Source: Puniceicoccales bacterium Verruco_02 (GTDB lineage Bacteria > Verrucomicrobiota > Verrucomicrobiia > Opitutales > Oceanipulchritudinaceae). Taken from it: a DNA stretch of 64,000 bases. Positions 1 to 8,976 of the stretch are shown here, piece after piece. Position 1 is the first letter of the stretch. Each line of letters begins with the position of its first letter. The translations under genes and the position numbers were made by a program. Below the pieces are notes generated by a model that was not told the origin of the DNA, made no database searches, and was given only the letters and a program-made list of their open reading frames with translations. The stretch is taken from the NCBI GenBank assembly GCA_001604585.1, contig LVBW01000008.1, positions 1-64,000 of the forward strand, in the 5' to 3' direction.

Positions 1-443
1 CCGAGGCGGCCAAGGCCAGCGCCGTGAAGGTGCAGGATGCCCGCCAGCGCACAGAGGAGGGCGTGCGGGTGACGGGCGAGCTGAACGAGATACTCGACAT
101 GGTCAACGAGAGCGTGAGCGGGGTGTCCACAATGGTGCAGCAGGTGGCCAGCTCTTCCGACGAGCAGACAATTGGCATAGACCGCATCGCCGGTGCTGCA
201 AGGCAGGTGGAGACTCTGGGGCAGAGCACCGCAGCGAATGCCGAGGAGACGGCGTCCGCGAGCGAGGAACTGGCCTCGCAGAGCGAGGTTCTTGGCGGAA
301 TAGTGCGCGAGCTTCAGGGCTTTATCCACGGACGTAAGGCCGAAGGTACAGGGGCTGTTGGCACGCAGGTCCACGCAGGTCATTCATACCACGATGAGCC
401 ACCGGCAAGGTCGCGCCACGCCGCTCTACGCCTGACGCATTAG
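1..443 (+). CDS. Methyl-accepting chemotaxis protein, C-terminal part (5' truncated by window)
   Basis: The last 146 or so codons of a chemoreceptor; the true start lies before the window. The frame entering at base 3 reads EAAKASAVKVQDARQ and continues as the Ala/Ser/Glu/Gln-rich helix of an MCP signalling domain, including the stretch NAEETASASEEL that resembles the C-terminal methylation helix. MCPs bind CheA/CheW at the hairpin tip, which is not in this fragment. The tail after the coiled coil (about 40 residues, Gly/His-rich) shows no NWETF-type CheR-binding pentapeptide. A GTG at base 24 is an internal codon, not a likely start. The gene ends at TAG 441-443, before a strong inverted repeat at 485-518. 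Sensor region and ligand cannot be inferred. Confidence 0.88.
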   Translation, partial: EAAKASAVKVQDARQRTEEGVRVTGELNEILDMVNESVSGVSTMVQQVASSSDEQTIGIDRIAGAARQVETLGQSTAANAEETASASEELASQSEVLGGIVRELQGFIHGRKAEGTGAVGTQVHAGHSYHDEPPARSRHAALRLTH

Positions 444-484
444 CATTTGTGTGCTAGGGATTGAGGCTTGTATTACCTAAACAA

Positions 485-518
485 AGGGCCTCCGACCGGG
501 TATCCGGCCGGAGGCCCT
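485..518. terminator. Strong inverted repeat, probable terminator of the MCP gene
   Basis: Arms of 14 bases (486-499 and 504-517) pair with a single mismatch around a GTAT loop, and an outer A-T pair extends the stem. It lies 42 bases after the MCP stop codon. The T-rich flank is on the minus-strand side (TTTGTTTA), so it may act in both directions or mainly as a transcript-end stabiliser for the plus strand. Confidence 0.6.
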
Positions 519-584
519 GCTGCGTAGAACGCACCATACAATTTTACCGATAAAGACGTAAGCAAGCATATCTATCCGCAGATT

Positions 585-604
585 ACGCGGATTAACGCAG
601 ATTA
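585..604. repeat. Dispersed repeat copy 1 (ACGCGGATTAACGCAGATTA)
   Basis: This 20-base unit recurs at 38605-38624 with one substitution. It sits within a longer stretch (571-604) in which ATCCGCAGATTA / ACGCGGATTA / ACGCAGATTA units follow each other about every 10 bases. Both copies are intergenic. No open frame or target-site duplication is seen. Confidence 0.6.
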
Positions 605-670
605 TTGAAGGATAAGAATTTATGGCCACTTGCCTGACTGCATCAAGTCGGACCAATAGCTCTACAACAA

Positions 671-710
671 AAAAGGCAGGCCCCGCACACTGATGCGAAA
701 CCTGCCTTTT
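671..710 (-). terminator. Rho-independent terminator after the VOC gene (possibly bidirectional)
   Basis: AAAAGGCAGG (671-680) pairs perfectly with CCTGCCTTTT (701-710). Read on the minus strand the stem is followed by a T-run (TTTTTTGTTG), as expected for an intrinsic terminator. It lies 49 bases past the stop codon of the minus-strand VOC gene, the last gene of the run that begins upstream at 9357. Confidence 0.8.
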
Positions 711-759
711 CATGGGCGCTGGTCATTTGCCGACCCAGTACCCAGCTTGCGACCCTTAT

Positions 760-1221
760 CTAGCTCAGGGCCTTTATGACCTCGACCGGGGCCTGCACCA
801 GCTCCAAGAGCACGCCCTCGGAACAGAGGGGTTTGTCCTCGTTGCCCTTGGGGTGGACAAAGCAGATGTCGAAGCCGCTCGCGCCCTTGCGAATTCCGCC
901 GGGGGTGAAGCGCACGCCCTGCTCGTCGAGCCACTTGACGGCGGCCGGGAGGTCGTCGATCCAGAGGCCGATGTGGTTGAGCTGAGGCTCGTGGACCTTG
1001 GGCTTCTTTTCGGGGTCGATAGGCTGCATGATGTCAACCTCGACAGCGGTCGCGCCGCTACCAAGGCGAAGCACGTCCTCATCGACGTTTTCACGCTCGC
1101 TCTGGAAGCTGCTGACCTTGGTCAGGCCCATGATGTTGCACCAGAAGTTGGCAAGCTTGCCCTTGTCGAGGCCGCCGACCGCGATCTGCTGGATACCGAG
1201 TACTTTGAATGGTCTTTCCAT
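760..1221 (-). CDS. VOC-fold (glyoxalase / methylmalonyl-CoA epimerase-like) protein
   Basis: A small metal-dependent enzyme of the vicinal-oxygen-chelate superfamily, about 153 residues with two beta-alpha-beta-beta-beta modules. It begins [15 protein letters not shown]. Plausible metal ligands are the Gln in IQQIAV (where many members have His), Glu in AVEVDIMQP, His in [10 protein letters not shown] and Glu in VLLELVQAP; this Q/E/H/E-like set resembles glyoxalase I and methylmalonyl-CoA epimerase. The substrate cannot be decided. I chose the ATG at 1221 because the VOC fold begins directly after it; an upstream in-frame ATG at 1278 adds 19 residues without fold similarity. Neither start has a clear Shine-Dalgarno. 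The gene follows menB by 107 bases on the same strand and ends at the terminator 671-710. Confidence 0.8.
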   Translation of the reverse strand: MERPFKVLGIQQIAVGGLDKGKLANFWCNIMGLTKVSSFQSERENVDEDVLRLGSGATAVEVDIMQPIDPEKKPKVHEPQLNHIGLWIDDLPAAVKWLDEQGVRFTPGGIRKGASGFDICFVHPKGNEDKPLCSEGVLLELVQAPVEVIKALS

Positions 1222-1328
1222 GATGTTTGTTGAAGAAAATGGAGATTCTAGCCTCGAAGCGTATGGCATTTCAAACATATTTGCGGCCGCCCATTGCCAC
1301 GCGGCTTGCGAGCAGCATCGGCTCTTAG

Positions 1329-2168
1329 TTATGGGAGCCAGGGGAACTGTGTGAAGTCAGGCTTGCGCTTGTTAACCCAAGCGTTGTGGCCCTCCTCACC
1401 CTCTTCGGAAAGGTAATACAGGAGCGTGGCGTTGCCAGCCAGTTCCTGAATGCCAGCCTGCCCGTCCAACTCCGCATTGAAGGCACTCTTGAGGCAGCGG
1501 ATGGCCAGCGGGCTTTTTTGCAGGATTTCCGCCGCCCATTGCTCGCCCTCCTCCATCAGGCGCTCCACGGGCACCACGGCATTCACTAGGCCCATGTCCA
1601 AGGCCTCTTGCGCATTGTACTGACGGCATAGATACCAGATTTCGCGCGCCTTCTTCTGCCCCACGCTTCGGGCCAGATACGATGCGCCAAGGCCGCCGTC
1701 GAAGCTACCGACGCGCGGGCCGGTCTGGCCAAACACGGCGTTGTCGGCGGCTATTGTAAGGTCGCACACAACATGGAGCACATGCCCGCCGCCTATTGCG
1801 TAACCTGCCACAAGGGCTATGACCACTTTGGGCATGGAGCGGATGAGTTTCTGAAGATCCAGCACATTTAGGCGCGGAACGCCCTGATCGTCCACGTAGC
1901 CGCCCTTGCGCTCGCCTCGCACAAATTGATCGCCCCCGCTGCAAAAGGCGTATTTGCCGTCGCTGTGAGGCCCTGCCCCTGTAAGGAGCACCACGCCCAC
2001 GGTCGGGTCTTCACGCGCGTCGCCAAACGCTGCAAGCATCTCGCTCACCGTCTGTGGACGAAAGGCATTGCGCCTCTCTGGACGGTTGATCGTCACACGG
2101 GCCACGCCCTGACCGTTCTTTTCGTAAATTATGTCTTCGAATTCGCGAACTATTGCCCAGTTGCCCAT
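1329..2168 (-). CDS. menB: 1,4-dihydroxy-2-naphthoyl-CoA synthase (naphthoate synthase)
   Basis: Crotonase-superfamily enzyme that closes the naphthoquinone ring of O-succinylbenzoyl-CoA in menaquinone biosynthesis. The 279-residue protein matches E. coli MenB nearly throughout: [14 protein letters not shown] near the N-terminus, [10 protein letters not shown], the oxyanion-hole segment [12 protein letters not shown], the catalytic region [13 protein letters not shown], then [16 protein letters not shown] and a C-terminus ending [10 protein letters not shown]. The GQTGP segment is that of the bicarbonate-dependent type. I place the start at the ATG at 2168 ([13 protein letters not shown]), because the preceding 21 codons are Ala/Arg-rich and match nothing in MenB. 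No other men gene lies in the window; it sits 66 bases behind the hybrid kinase gene on the same strand. Confidence 0.96.
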   Translation of the reverse strand: MGNWAIVREFEDIIYEKNGQGVARVTINRPERRNAFRPQTVSEMLAAFGDAREDPTVGVVLLTGAGPHSDGKYAFCSGGDQFVRGERKGGYVDDQGVPRLNVLDLQKLIRSMPKVVIALVAGYAIGGGHVLHVVCDLTIAADNAVFGQTGPRVGSFDGGLGASYLARSVGQKKAREIWYLCRQYNAQEALDMGLVNAVVPVERLMEEGEQWAAEILQKSPLAIRCLKSAFNAELDGQAGIQELAGNATLLYYLSEEGEEGHNAWVNKRKPDFTQFPWLP

Positions 2169-2234
2169 GCCTTGGAATCTAGCCGCTGCGCCCCGCAGCC
2201 CGCGAGCGCAAAGTGAAGCTGGGCACGTCACGCA

Positions 2235-5200
2235 CTAGGGGAAGAGCCGGTGGATGACGGCCTCGATCTGGTCCGGGTCCACGGGCTTGCACAGGTAGTC
2301 GTCCATGCCAATGGCTAGGCACTTTTCCGAATCGCTCTTCACAGCGTCCGCTGTCAGGGCAACTATGCGCACCGGGCGGCGCTCCTTTGGCATGTAGCGC
2401 GCCTCCCATTCGCGAATGGCCTGCGTTGCCTCAATACCGTCCATACCCGGCATTCGTATGTCCATGAGGACAAGATCCACCTGCTCATCCATCACAGCGT
2501 GCAGAGCCTCTGCCCCATTGGACACGACCTTGGCCGTGTAACCAAGTTCGCCGATGTAGAGCGACATCACCTCCTGATTGATGATGTTGTCGTCGGCTAT
2601 GACAATACTCAGCGGGCGCCCCGGCTCGACATGCCCGGAAGGCCAGTTGCGCGCGCTGGAATCACGGCTTTCGAGCGATTCACGCGAAGGCTGGCATAGT
2701 ATGTGGAAATAGAATTCCGATCCCCTGCCGGGGATGCTGTCCACGCCGATGTTACCGCCCATAAGACCAGCGAGCTGCCTGCAAATGGCAAGCCCAAGTC
2801 CCGTGCCTCCGTAGCGGCGTCCAATGTCGTTCTCTGCCTGAGAGAAGGGGCGGAAGAGCTTGGTCTGGTTCTCGCAGGAAATGCCTATGCCAGTGTCTCG
2901 TACGGAAAAGTCCAGCCGCGCCGCCTCGCCTGGCTTCCCTGGGAATACCCCGGCCCTGATGTGAACCCCGCCCTTCTCGGTGAACTTGATGGCGTTGCCG
3001 ACAAGGTTTAGCAGTATCTGCTTAAGCCTGCGCTCGTCGCCCATGTACACCTGCCGCAACTTTGGCTCGCATTCGAAAGTAATGCCCAAGCCCTTTTCCG
3101 CCGCTTTCGGCCCAAGGGCCGCAATTACGTCCTCCACCGCAAGTGCGGGACAGAAGGCTACGTTATCCAGAGTGAACAGCCCTGCGCTAATCTTGGATAG
3201 ATCCAGTATGTCGTTAATTAGCGCAAGGAGCATCTCCGTGCTGCGATCTATGCCGTGCAATAGCTCGCTCTGCCTAGGCGTGAGCTGGGTATTGCGCATG
3301 AGGTTGCAATAGCCAACTACACCATTGAGCGGGGTGCGTATCTCGTGACTCATGCTGGCGAGAAAGTCCGTCTTGGCCTGATTGGCCTTGCGGGCCTCTT
3401 CCGCCATTGCCTCTGCATGGGACAGTGTCTTGTTGAGCTGCTCATGGACCTGCGTACGCTGAAAGGCCAGGCCCACGCAGTCGGCCACCATACGCATTAT
3501 CCCACGGTCCGAGCTGCTCCACTCCCGCCCTGCCGGCGAGTCAAAGAACATCATTCCCCAGAAGCGGGCACCAATGAACATCGGGGCAACCAGCAAAGAG
3601 CCAAAGCCCGCCTTTTCCAGCATAGGCCGCTCCTGAGGCTCGAAATCCTTCACTTCGCCGCAGAGAGTCACGCCTCGGGAAAGCTCCCTTAGCCAGCGAT
3701 TGTACACCGGCGCAAAGGGCAGCCTGGCATACTCTGGCAAGGACTTTGCCGCGCCAAGAGTCCTGCTCCAGCGGTAGCGCATCGTCGTTGTCCAACTGCC
3801 GGTATTAGTTTCATCTATGTCGTTCTGGAATATTACAATGCGGTCGATTCCGGCCGCCTCGGCCACTATCCTGAAAGCCTCGATGACGCTGGAGTCGAAG
3901 TCTTCCAGCCCGGCCAATAGCGTGCGAACGGCCATAGCGAGGCTGCTTAGCAGGGTGTCGCGCTGCTGAAGCTCGATCTCGGCAAGGCGGCGCGAGCTGA
4001 TGTCCTTGAAGTGCCAGAGATAGTTGAAAAAGCCCCCGCCAATGTCTATCGGGATGAAGTCGTATTCTAGGAACCTGCCGCCGGGGATGGTGAACACTCC
4101 ACCGCGCACGAGCTTGCCCTCGCCAAAGACACTGCGCAGCAGGCCGCGATACGCCTCCCTGCCCTCTCCTGTGACAGCGTCGCAGAGCTTGCCAAACAGC
4201 TCTTCTGGTTTAACGGCAAGACCGAACAGTTCGACGAAGCCGTCGTTTGCAAGAAGGATGCGCATCGACTGATCCATCACCAAAACGCCGCCCTCGATGT
4301 TGCGTATCAAGGTGGCAAGGCGGGAAGACTCTGCCTTAAGCATTGCCTGCGTCTTGCTGCGCTCGCTGATGTCTCTTGCAATGCCCACGATGGCGCTTAC
4401 CTCCCCGGTGGGAGACAGTACGGGTGAACGCACTAGCTCGAAGGTCAGCGCCCTGCCGCTCCTGTCGCGTCCGCTTATCTCTGTTGTCGAGGCCTTGCGC
4501 TCCTGAATCGTCTCAGGGTCTCCGCTGCGTATAAGTTCGGCAGTATTGGCAGGGAACAACTCCTCGTCCATGCGCCCGATTACCTGATCGCGAGTACGAC
4601 CTACGAAGCGGCAAAACGATGGGTTGCACTCCAAATAGCGCCCGGAAAGATCCCTGTACGCAATCAAGTCTGGTATCGCATCCAAGAGAGTGCGCAAAAA
4701 CACCCTCTCTCTGGAAAGATCGTCACGGGCATTCTTCATGTCAGTAACGTCTGTCATCAGGCTGACAACTCCACCGTCATGAGTGGGGTGATCGGATATG
4801 TTCAACCATTTGCCATCTGGCAGGCGCAGTTTGCGCCCCGAGCCTGCGCGCGCGTGATGGTCGCTTATGCGCAGTTCCTTCAGTTCGCTTGGGCCAAGGC
4901 CGCGTTCGTCGGTAAGCCCGCGCTCGATGAAGGCCGTAATGATGTCCGGGTAGAAGGCTCCGGGAACGATCAGAGAAGAAAGCTCTGGATAAAAAAAGCG
5001 GTACCGGCGGTTGCAGAACACGAGACGATCGTCCTTGTCGTACATGACAATGCCCGCGTCCATGCTCTCTATTGCGCTTGCAAGCTGGCTCTGAAGGGCG
5101 CGCATACGGTCCTCGACAAACTTGCGCTCGCTTATGTCGCGGGTTGCGCAGGTAAGCTCCACCCCGCCCCTACGGCCCTTGCGAGCGTTGGCCCTTGTTT

Positions 5201-5933
5201 CCACCCACACCACATGGCCGTCACGGTGCCTCATGCGAACCGTGATGGTGGAGCTTTCCACGCCCATCTGAAGGCCCATCATGAAGTCGATGAACATGGT
5301 CCTGTCCTCATCAAGAACGTATTCATCCAAACTGTGCCCTACCATGCTCTCGCAGTCTATGCCCAACATCTTTTCAGAGGCAGCCGATGCAAAAAGGATG
5401 ATGCCGTCGTAGCCGTGACTGCTAATTAGGTCGGAAGAGTTTTCTGTCAGGGTACGGTAGCTTTCCTCGCGAAGAGCCAGAGTTTCGGCAATGCGCTTCT
5501 GCTCCTCTTCGGCCCTTGCCCTGTCTGTTATGTCGCTTGCAACCAATATGAGAGACGAGGAGGCGGCATCTACGCTCAAGGACAGGCCCAGCACCCGTCT
5601 GCTCCCTTGTGCGTCGAGCACGGTCACCCTTTCCTGCTTGTTCCAGTCGGCATTGGCCGATGTTGCAATAGCAAGGAAGCGGCGAAGCGGCAGCAGAGCG
5701 TCACCAGAAAACACCTCCGAGAAAGTGCGGCCGGCCGCATTCCCACGATCGATGCGAAACATGCGGCAAGCTGCGTCGTTGCAGAACCCCACCCTGCCGC
5801 TGCCAAGCGATGGAAAACAGACGATGCCAACCGGGAGGTGATTTAGTATGTCACCAGTGGCAATGCCGTTGCCCGGCGTTGAAGCACCACTGCCCGCACT
5901 TGTGGAGTCGAGTTCCCCCTTGGCTTCCATCAT
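2235..5933 (-). CDS. Soluble hybrid histidine kinase: five PAS, GAF, HisKA, HATPase, receiver
   Basis: A 1232-residue cytoplasmic sensor kinase without a membrane segment. Approximate order: five PAS-like modules (30-140, 155-275, 285-400, 410-530, 545-655), several ending in the usual D-I-S/T-E-R PAC signature; a GAF domain (675-830); HisKA with MSHEIRTPLNG (His about 863); HATPase_c with N-box GNAIKF (about 980), G1 DTGIGI (about 1013) and G2 GTGLGLA (about 1046); and a C-terminal receiver with phosphoacceptor Asp in LVLMDIRMPGMDG (about 1158) and a CKP lysine. All phosphotransfer residues are intact, unlike several neighbours. ATG 5933 overlaps the TGA of the upstream gene (TGATG), indicating translational coupling; a TTG one codon earlier is unlikely. 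The likely phosphoryl route is to the HPt protein at 7424-7786. Signals are unknown. Confidence 0.93.
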   Translation of the reverse strand: MMEAKGELDSTSAGSGASTPGNGIATGDILNHLPVGIVCFPSLGSGRVGFCNDAACRMFRIDRGNAAGRTFSEVFSGDALLPLRRFLAIATSANADWNKQERVTVLDAQGSRRVLGLSLSVDAASSSLILVASDITDRARAEEEQKRIAETLALREESYRTLTENSSDLISSHGYDGIILFASAASEKMLGIDCESMVGHSLDEYVLDEDRTMFIDFMMGLQMGVESSTITVRMRHRDGHVVWVETRANARKGRRGGVELTCATRDISERKFVEDRMRALQSQLASAIESMDAGIVMYDKDDRLVFCNRRYRFFYPELSSLIVPGAFYPDIITAFIERGLTDERGLGPSELKELRISDHHARAGSGRKLRLPDGKWLNISDHPTHDGGVVSLMTDVTDMKNARDDLSRERVFLRTLLDAIPDLIAYRDLSGRYLECNPSFCRFVGRTRDQVIGRMDEELFPANTAELIRSGDPETIQERKASTTEISGRDRSGRALTFELVRSPVLSPTGEVSAIVGIARDISERSKTQAMLKAESSRLATLIRNIEGGVLVMDQSMRILLANDGFVELFGLAVKPEELFGKLCDAVTGEGREAYRGLLRSVFGEGKLVRGGVFTIPGGRFLEYDFIPIDIGGGFFNYLWHFKDISSRRLAEIELQQRDTLLSSLAMAVRTLLAGLEDFDSSVIEAFRIVAEAAGIDRIVIFQNDIDETNTGSWTTTMRYRWSRTLGAAKSLPEYARLPFAPVYNRWLRELSRGVTLCGEVKDFEPQERPMLEKAGFGSLLVAPMFIGARFWGMMFFDSPAGREWSSSDRGIMRMVADCVGLAFQRTQVHEQLNKTLSHAEAMAEEARKANQAKTDFLASMSHEIRTPLNGVVGYCNLMRNTQLTPRQSELLHGIDRSTEMLLALINDILDLSKISAGLFTLDNVAFCPALAVEDVIAALGPKAAEKGLGITFECEPKLRQVYMGDERRLKQILLNLVGNAIKFTEKGGVHIRAGVFPGKPGEAARLDFSVRDTGIGISCENQTKLFRPFSQAENDIGRRYGGTGLGLAICRQLAGLMGGNIGVDSIPGRGSEFYFHILCQPSRESLESRDSSARNWPSGHVEPGRPLSIVIADDNIINQEVMSLYIGELGYTAKVVSNGAEALHAVMDEQVDLVLMDIRMPGMDGIEATQAIREWEARYMPKERRPVRIVALTADAVKSDSEKCLAIGMDDYLCKPVDPDQIEAVIHRLFP

Positions 5934-7408
5934 CAACAGTTATTATGCACTAATTTGCCACGCTTCGACGAAAATTTCGAATTCTCCGCGACAATGACTG
6001 GGATTCTCATGCGGACACAGACGCCCGGCCCATCGCAGCGGTTGGAAATGCTCAAGTGACCGTTGACTGAATATATGAGCCTGGCCACCTGTGCCAGCCC
6101 AAGTCCCATGCCGCTATTCTCACCACAGAGCATCCTTTCAGCCTGACAGAATGGCATGGGCAGGCGCCCGATAATGGCAGGATCCACACTCCCGCCGTCG
6201 TCCTCAACAACTACATCGATCGCACCGTCAATCTGCCGTATGTCAATTTTCAGCTCCGGGCTGTGCCTTGGGTGAAATTTGATGGAGTTGCCTACAAGCT
6301 CTGAAAATACCATCTGGCACTGCCTCGCATCCAATGGCAGAAACAGGCTCGACCTTAGGTCAGAACTCAGACTGATGCGCTCAAGAAGCTGCTCCTTTGC
6401 GCACAGCATGGCCAGTCCCTCCAGCTCCGCTGCGGCAAGAGGCTGCACAGCAGGCCTGCACACGGGCGAGTAGCAGTAATCCTCTATGCTCTCGATCGCT
6501 TCCGTCAGCCGGTTCGCGCTCTGGGTAAGTATGCCAATTATCGAAGCACGATCGTCCGCGTCCATGTGCGGGTCTTCACGCAGCATGTCCAAAGGCCCCA
6601 GAAGTCCGTTCACAGGCGTGCGTATCTTGTGCATAATCAGACGCTTGATGCCAAGCACCACGTCTTGGATATCGATGGAGGCCGTGACATCGACGATGCA
6701 CACCATGCGGCGCTCCTGCGGGTCGTCCTGCAATGGGAACACCATGCACTTGTACCAGCCCGTGTCTGGACTGGAACGCATGAGCAGCTCCTGAGGCGCA
6801 AGAGTATCATGCCTAAGTGAGTACCAACGCTGCCTGTCGGAAAGAATAAAGTGCGCATCAAGCATGTCCACCCATGAATGAGTGCTGCCGCTGTGTATGA
6901 AAAAGCTCATCTGCGCGCTCACGTTGGTAAACACCACTTTGTCCTCCTTGTCCACAAGAAGCACTCCATATGGCAGACGCTGAGACAACATTGTGAACAG
7001 TTCCTTCTCGGCAAGACGCTTGCGATGCGCCTGCCTTCCCAATATCTGTTCCACGCGAAGCTGAAACTCCTCTACGTCGAAGGGCTTGAAAAGGCATTCG
7101 TCCGCCCCGGCGCGGAGCAGCTCGATGCGGGTCTGCCTGCACTCTGTGGCGGTTAGCACTACGAGTGGTACATCGGCAAGCACATCGCTTCGGCGCATGG
7201 CCTCGCAAATGGCAATGGTTCGCTCCACCCCATCGGCACAGTTGAGGAGCACCAAGTCGGGCCTCCATTCGTAAGCTTCGTCGAGCAGAAAGGATGAGGA
7301 GGCTACGATGCGCAATTGTGCACCAGCTCCATCCAGGAGCTGACTGCAAAGAGACAAGGTGGACTCATCGTGCTGCACGGACAGCACTTTTGCTTTGGCT
7401 AGTGGCAT
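5933..7408 (-). CDS. Receiver-PAS-histidine kinase with Asn in place of the receiver Asp and HK for HE in the H-box
   Basis: A 491-residue soluble protein in reversed hybrid order. Residues 5-125 form a receiver-like domain in which the acidic pair is Gln-His (SVQHDE) and the phosphoacceptor is Asn56 (LVLLNCADG); the Thr and the KPF Lys are retained. A PAS-like region spans 140-245. The dimerisation helix reads MHKIRTPVNG: His260 is present but the acidic residue that normally follows is Lys261. The ATPase domain keeps its N-box (LVGNSIKF, Asn374), a DDGG G1-like motif and GMGLGLA. The receiver therefore cannot take phosphate in the usual way, and kinase activity may be altered. ATG 7408 has a GGGAG upstream. 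It lies 15 bases after the HPt gene and is coupled to the next hybrid kinase, so the three probably share a transcript. Confidence 0.88.
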   Translation of the reverse strand: MPLAKAKVLSVQHDESTLSLCSQLLDGAGAQLRIVASSSFLLDEAYEWRPDLVLLNCADGVERTIAICEAMRRSDVLADVPLVVLTATECRQTRIELLRAGADECLFKPFDVEEFQLRVEQILGRQAHRKRLAEKELFTMLSQRLPYGVLLVDKEDKVVFTNVSAQMSFFIHSGSTHSWVDMLDAHFILSDRQRWYSLRHDTLAPQELLMRSSPDTGWYKCMVFPLQDDPQERRMVCIVDVTASIDIQDVVLGIKRLIMHKIRTPVNGLLGPLDMLREDPHMDADDRASIIGILTQSANRLTEAIESIEDYCYSPVCRPAVQPLAAAELEGLAMLCAKEQLLERISLSSDLRSSLFLPLDARQCQMVFSELVGNSIKFHPRHSPELKIDIRQIDGAIDVVVEDDGGSVDPAIIGRLPMPFCQAERMLCGENSGMGLGLAQVARLIYSVNGHLSISNRCDGPGVCVRMRIPVIVAENSKFSSKRGKLVHNNC

Positions 7409-7423
7409 GTTTAGTGAGTCTCC

Positions 7424-7786
7424 CTATCTGACTATTAACTGTTGCGCAGCCTTGTGAAAGGCAACGATCGCAGCCTCAAGACTCTGGAGCCTTTCCGCGT
7501 TGGGATGAAGCTCGGCAGAGGCATCGTCCATTATGCACTGCGTTATTGCCCTCACCTGCAAGGCCCCCAGTACGCTGGCACTACCCTTGAGCTTGTGAGC
7601 TGTTAGGCGGATGCCCTCGTAGTCCGTCGCGGCCACGGCACAGCGAATCTGGGCAACGAGCAGATTGGCCTCGTCCACAAATATGGGCAATAGCCGTTCA
7701 AATGCGCTCTGGCCCATGCGCTTGTGTGACATTAGCTGCTCGGCCACCCGCATGTCGATGGGTTCTCCCGTATCGCTCGAATTCAT
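7424..7786 (-). CDS. Histidine phosphotransfer (HPt) protein
   Basis: A 120-residue stand-alone HPt protein. The phosphorylatable histidine is His64 in TAHKLKGSASVLGA, in the expected second helix of a four-helix bundle. Such proteins shuttle phosphate between the receiver of a hybrid kinase and a terminal response regulator. The neighbouring hybrid kinase (2235-5933) is the natural donor and the sigma-54 activator at 9685 a plausible acceptor; both pairings are inferred from location. The ATG at 7786 has AAGGG a few bases upstream. The gene begins only about 35 bases after a strong terminator hairpin (7821-7852), so it needs either its own promoter in that short AT-rich gap or read-through. 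Confidence 0.92.
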   Translation of the reverse strand: MNSSDTGEPIDMRVAEQLMSHKRMGQSAFERLLPIFVDEANLLVAQIRCAVAATDYEGIRLTAHKLKGSASVLGALQVRAITQCIMDDASAELHPNAERLQSLEAAIVAFHKAAQQLIVR

Positions 7787-7820
7787 TGATGTACCCTTAG
7801 TTAATCATAAATTGATAAAT

Positions 7821-7852
7821 CCTGCCAGATGCCATTGCGGACATCTGGCAGG
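7821..7852 (-). terminator. Rho-independent terminator inside the two-component cluster
   Basis: CCTGCCAGATG (7821-7831) pairs perfectly with CATCTGGCAGG (7842-7852) around a 10-base loop. On the minus strand the stem is followed by an AT-rich tract starting ATTTATCAATTTATG. It lies 10 bases past the stop codon of the degenerate kinase gene and splits the cluster into two transcription units, 9357-7863 and 7786-760, unless it is only partial. Confidence 0.8.
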
Positions 7853-7862
7853 ACTGTGCATG

Positions 7863-8918
7863 TTAGTGCCTACCCCTGGCTTTCCCCGGGCGATTCGCCC
7901 GCAGATACACTTTCATCGTCCTTGCCCCGTCGCTTTCGCGGTTGATCTCCAGCCTCCCCCCCAGAAGGCCGCAAAGACCCCGCAGTATCTTGTGCGACAA
8001 GCCCATGCCGGACGTTGTTATTGAGTGTGCATCCGTCGCGTTCCCATCTTCGCGTGGGTTTTCAACACACACTTTGAGACAAAGTGGTCTGTCAGAATCC
8101 GGTATGATAGTGGCGCTCAGCTTCACCTGACCGGAGCGGGACATGCGCACCGCCGAATCGAGCAGGTTGACCACTATCTGGCGCAGCTTCTGCGCATCGG
8201 CCAATACCGGTTTTTCGAGCGCCGTGTCCAGATGCGTCCGTATGAGGACGCCCTTGTCGCGCGATATGCCCGCATAGAGCGCCTCGCAGCTCTCCAGAAT
8301 AGGGCCTATCAACAAGGCCTCTTCGCCGCCGTTCTCACAGCTCTCGTCGAGAATGGTCAGGTCCAGCCCTCTCTGAATCTGCTTCTGGAGCAGCCGTGCG
8401 TTGTCGCGGACAAGTGCGATCGTGTCCCTCTGTTCCCCCTCCAGACTGCCCTGCATCAGCTTGTCACAATGATGCATCATCTGTTCCAGAGGCTCGCACA
8501 TGTCTCGCGACATACGCACCACATGCTGCGCGTTCTGCCTTGCCCGATATTCGCAGCGGGACAGGTTGCGCGTCAGATCTTCCATGCGCCAGCCTATGCC
8601 GGTCATGTCCTGATGCACGCAGATGACGCCCTCTCCGTCATCGCCGCCCAGCCTAGTCTCTATCAGCTCAAGGAGCAGGCGCCCCTTCTCCCTCGTAGTG
8701 ATGTAAACGTCCCTGTAAACATACTCCCCTGCCTGCGTCCCGGGTTCCCCCTCCGGGAGCGCCAGCGGGTCAAGGCTCAACTCCTGATCCGTATGCCCGA
8801 TTGTCGCCGCTCCATCCAACGAAAACATGTCCATCCATGCCCTATTGACGTACTGGTAGCGTCCGTCGCTTTTGCGAACAGACACCGGCACTGGAATTAT
8901 GTCGAAATTGTATTTCAT
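7863..8918 (-). CDS. PAS-containing degenerate histidine kinase (no H-box His, no N-box Asn)
   Basis: A 351-residue protein with the outline of a PAS-HisKA-HATPase kinase but without its catalytic residues. Residues 1-110 are PAS-like (RYQYVNRAWMDMF). The coiled-coil segment RMSRDMCEPLEQ aligns with the usual MSHEIRTPLN and puts Arg138 where the phosphorylated His should be. The N-box reads VVNLLDSAVRMS, with Ser255 replacing the Mg-coordinating Asn, and no DxGxG G1 box is visible; a G2-like GMGLSHK remains. I infer a regulatory pseudokinase that may dimerise with neighbouring kinases or bind HPt partners. The start is ATG 8918, which has GGAGGG seven bases upstream; an earlier GTG at 8933 would place that Shine-Dalgarno inside the gene. 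It lies 58 bases after the HPt-like gene and before a terminator. Confidence 0.85.
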   Translation of the reverse strand: MKYNFDIIPVPVSVRKSDGRYQYVNRAWMDMFSLDGAATIGHTDQELSLDPLALPEGEPGTQAGEYVYRDVYITTREKGRLLLELIETRLGGDDGEGVICVHQDMTGIGWRMEDLTRNLSRCEYRARQNAQHVVRMSRDMCEPLEQMMHHCDKLMQGSLEGEQRDTIALVRDNARLLQKQIQRGLDLTILDESCENGGEEALLIGPILESCEALYAGISRDKGVLIRTHLDTALEKPVLADAQKLRQIVVNLLDSAVRMSRSGQVKLSATIIPDSDRPLCLKVCVENPREDGNATDAHSITTSGMGLSHKILRGLCGLLGGRLEINRESDGARTMKVYLRANRPGKARGRH

Positions 8919-8976
8919 GTCAGTCCCTCCCACTTTGACTGCGTTTGGTGCATTTGCCTCTGTTGCCCCCCTTGCA

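Larger units (their letters stand above)
444..759. other. Intergenic region with two hairpins and a dispersed repeat
   Basis: This 316-base gap between the convergent MCP and VOC genes contains no convincing gene. It holds the hairpins at 485-518 and 671-710 and one copy of a short dispersed repeat at 585-604. A 78-codon minus-strand frame (477-713) runs through both hairpins and looks spurious. Confidence 0.8.

Noticed and set aside
477..713. A 78-codon minus-strand frame between the MCP and VOC genes
   Set aside because: It runs through two strong hairpins and a dispersed repeat and matches no family.
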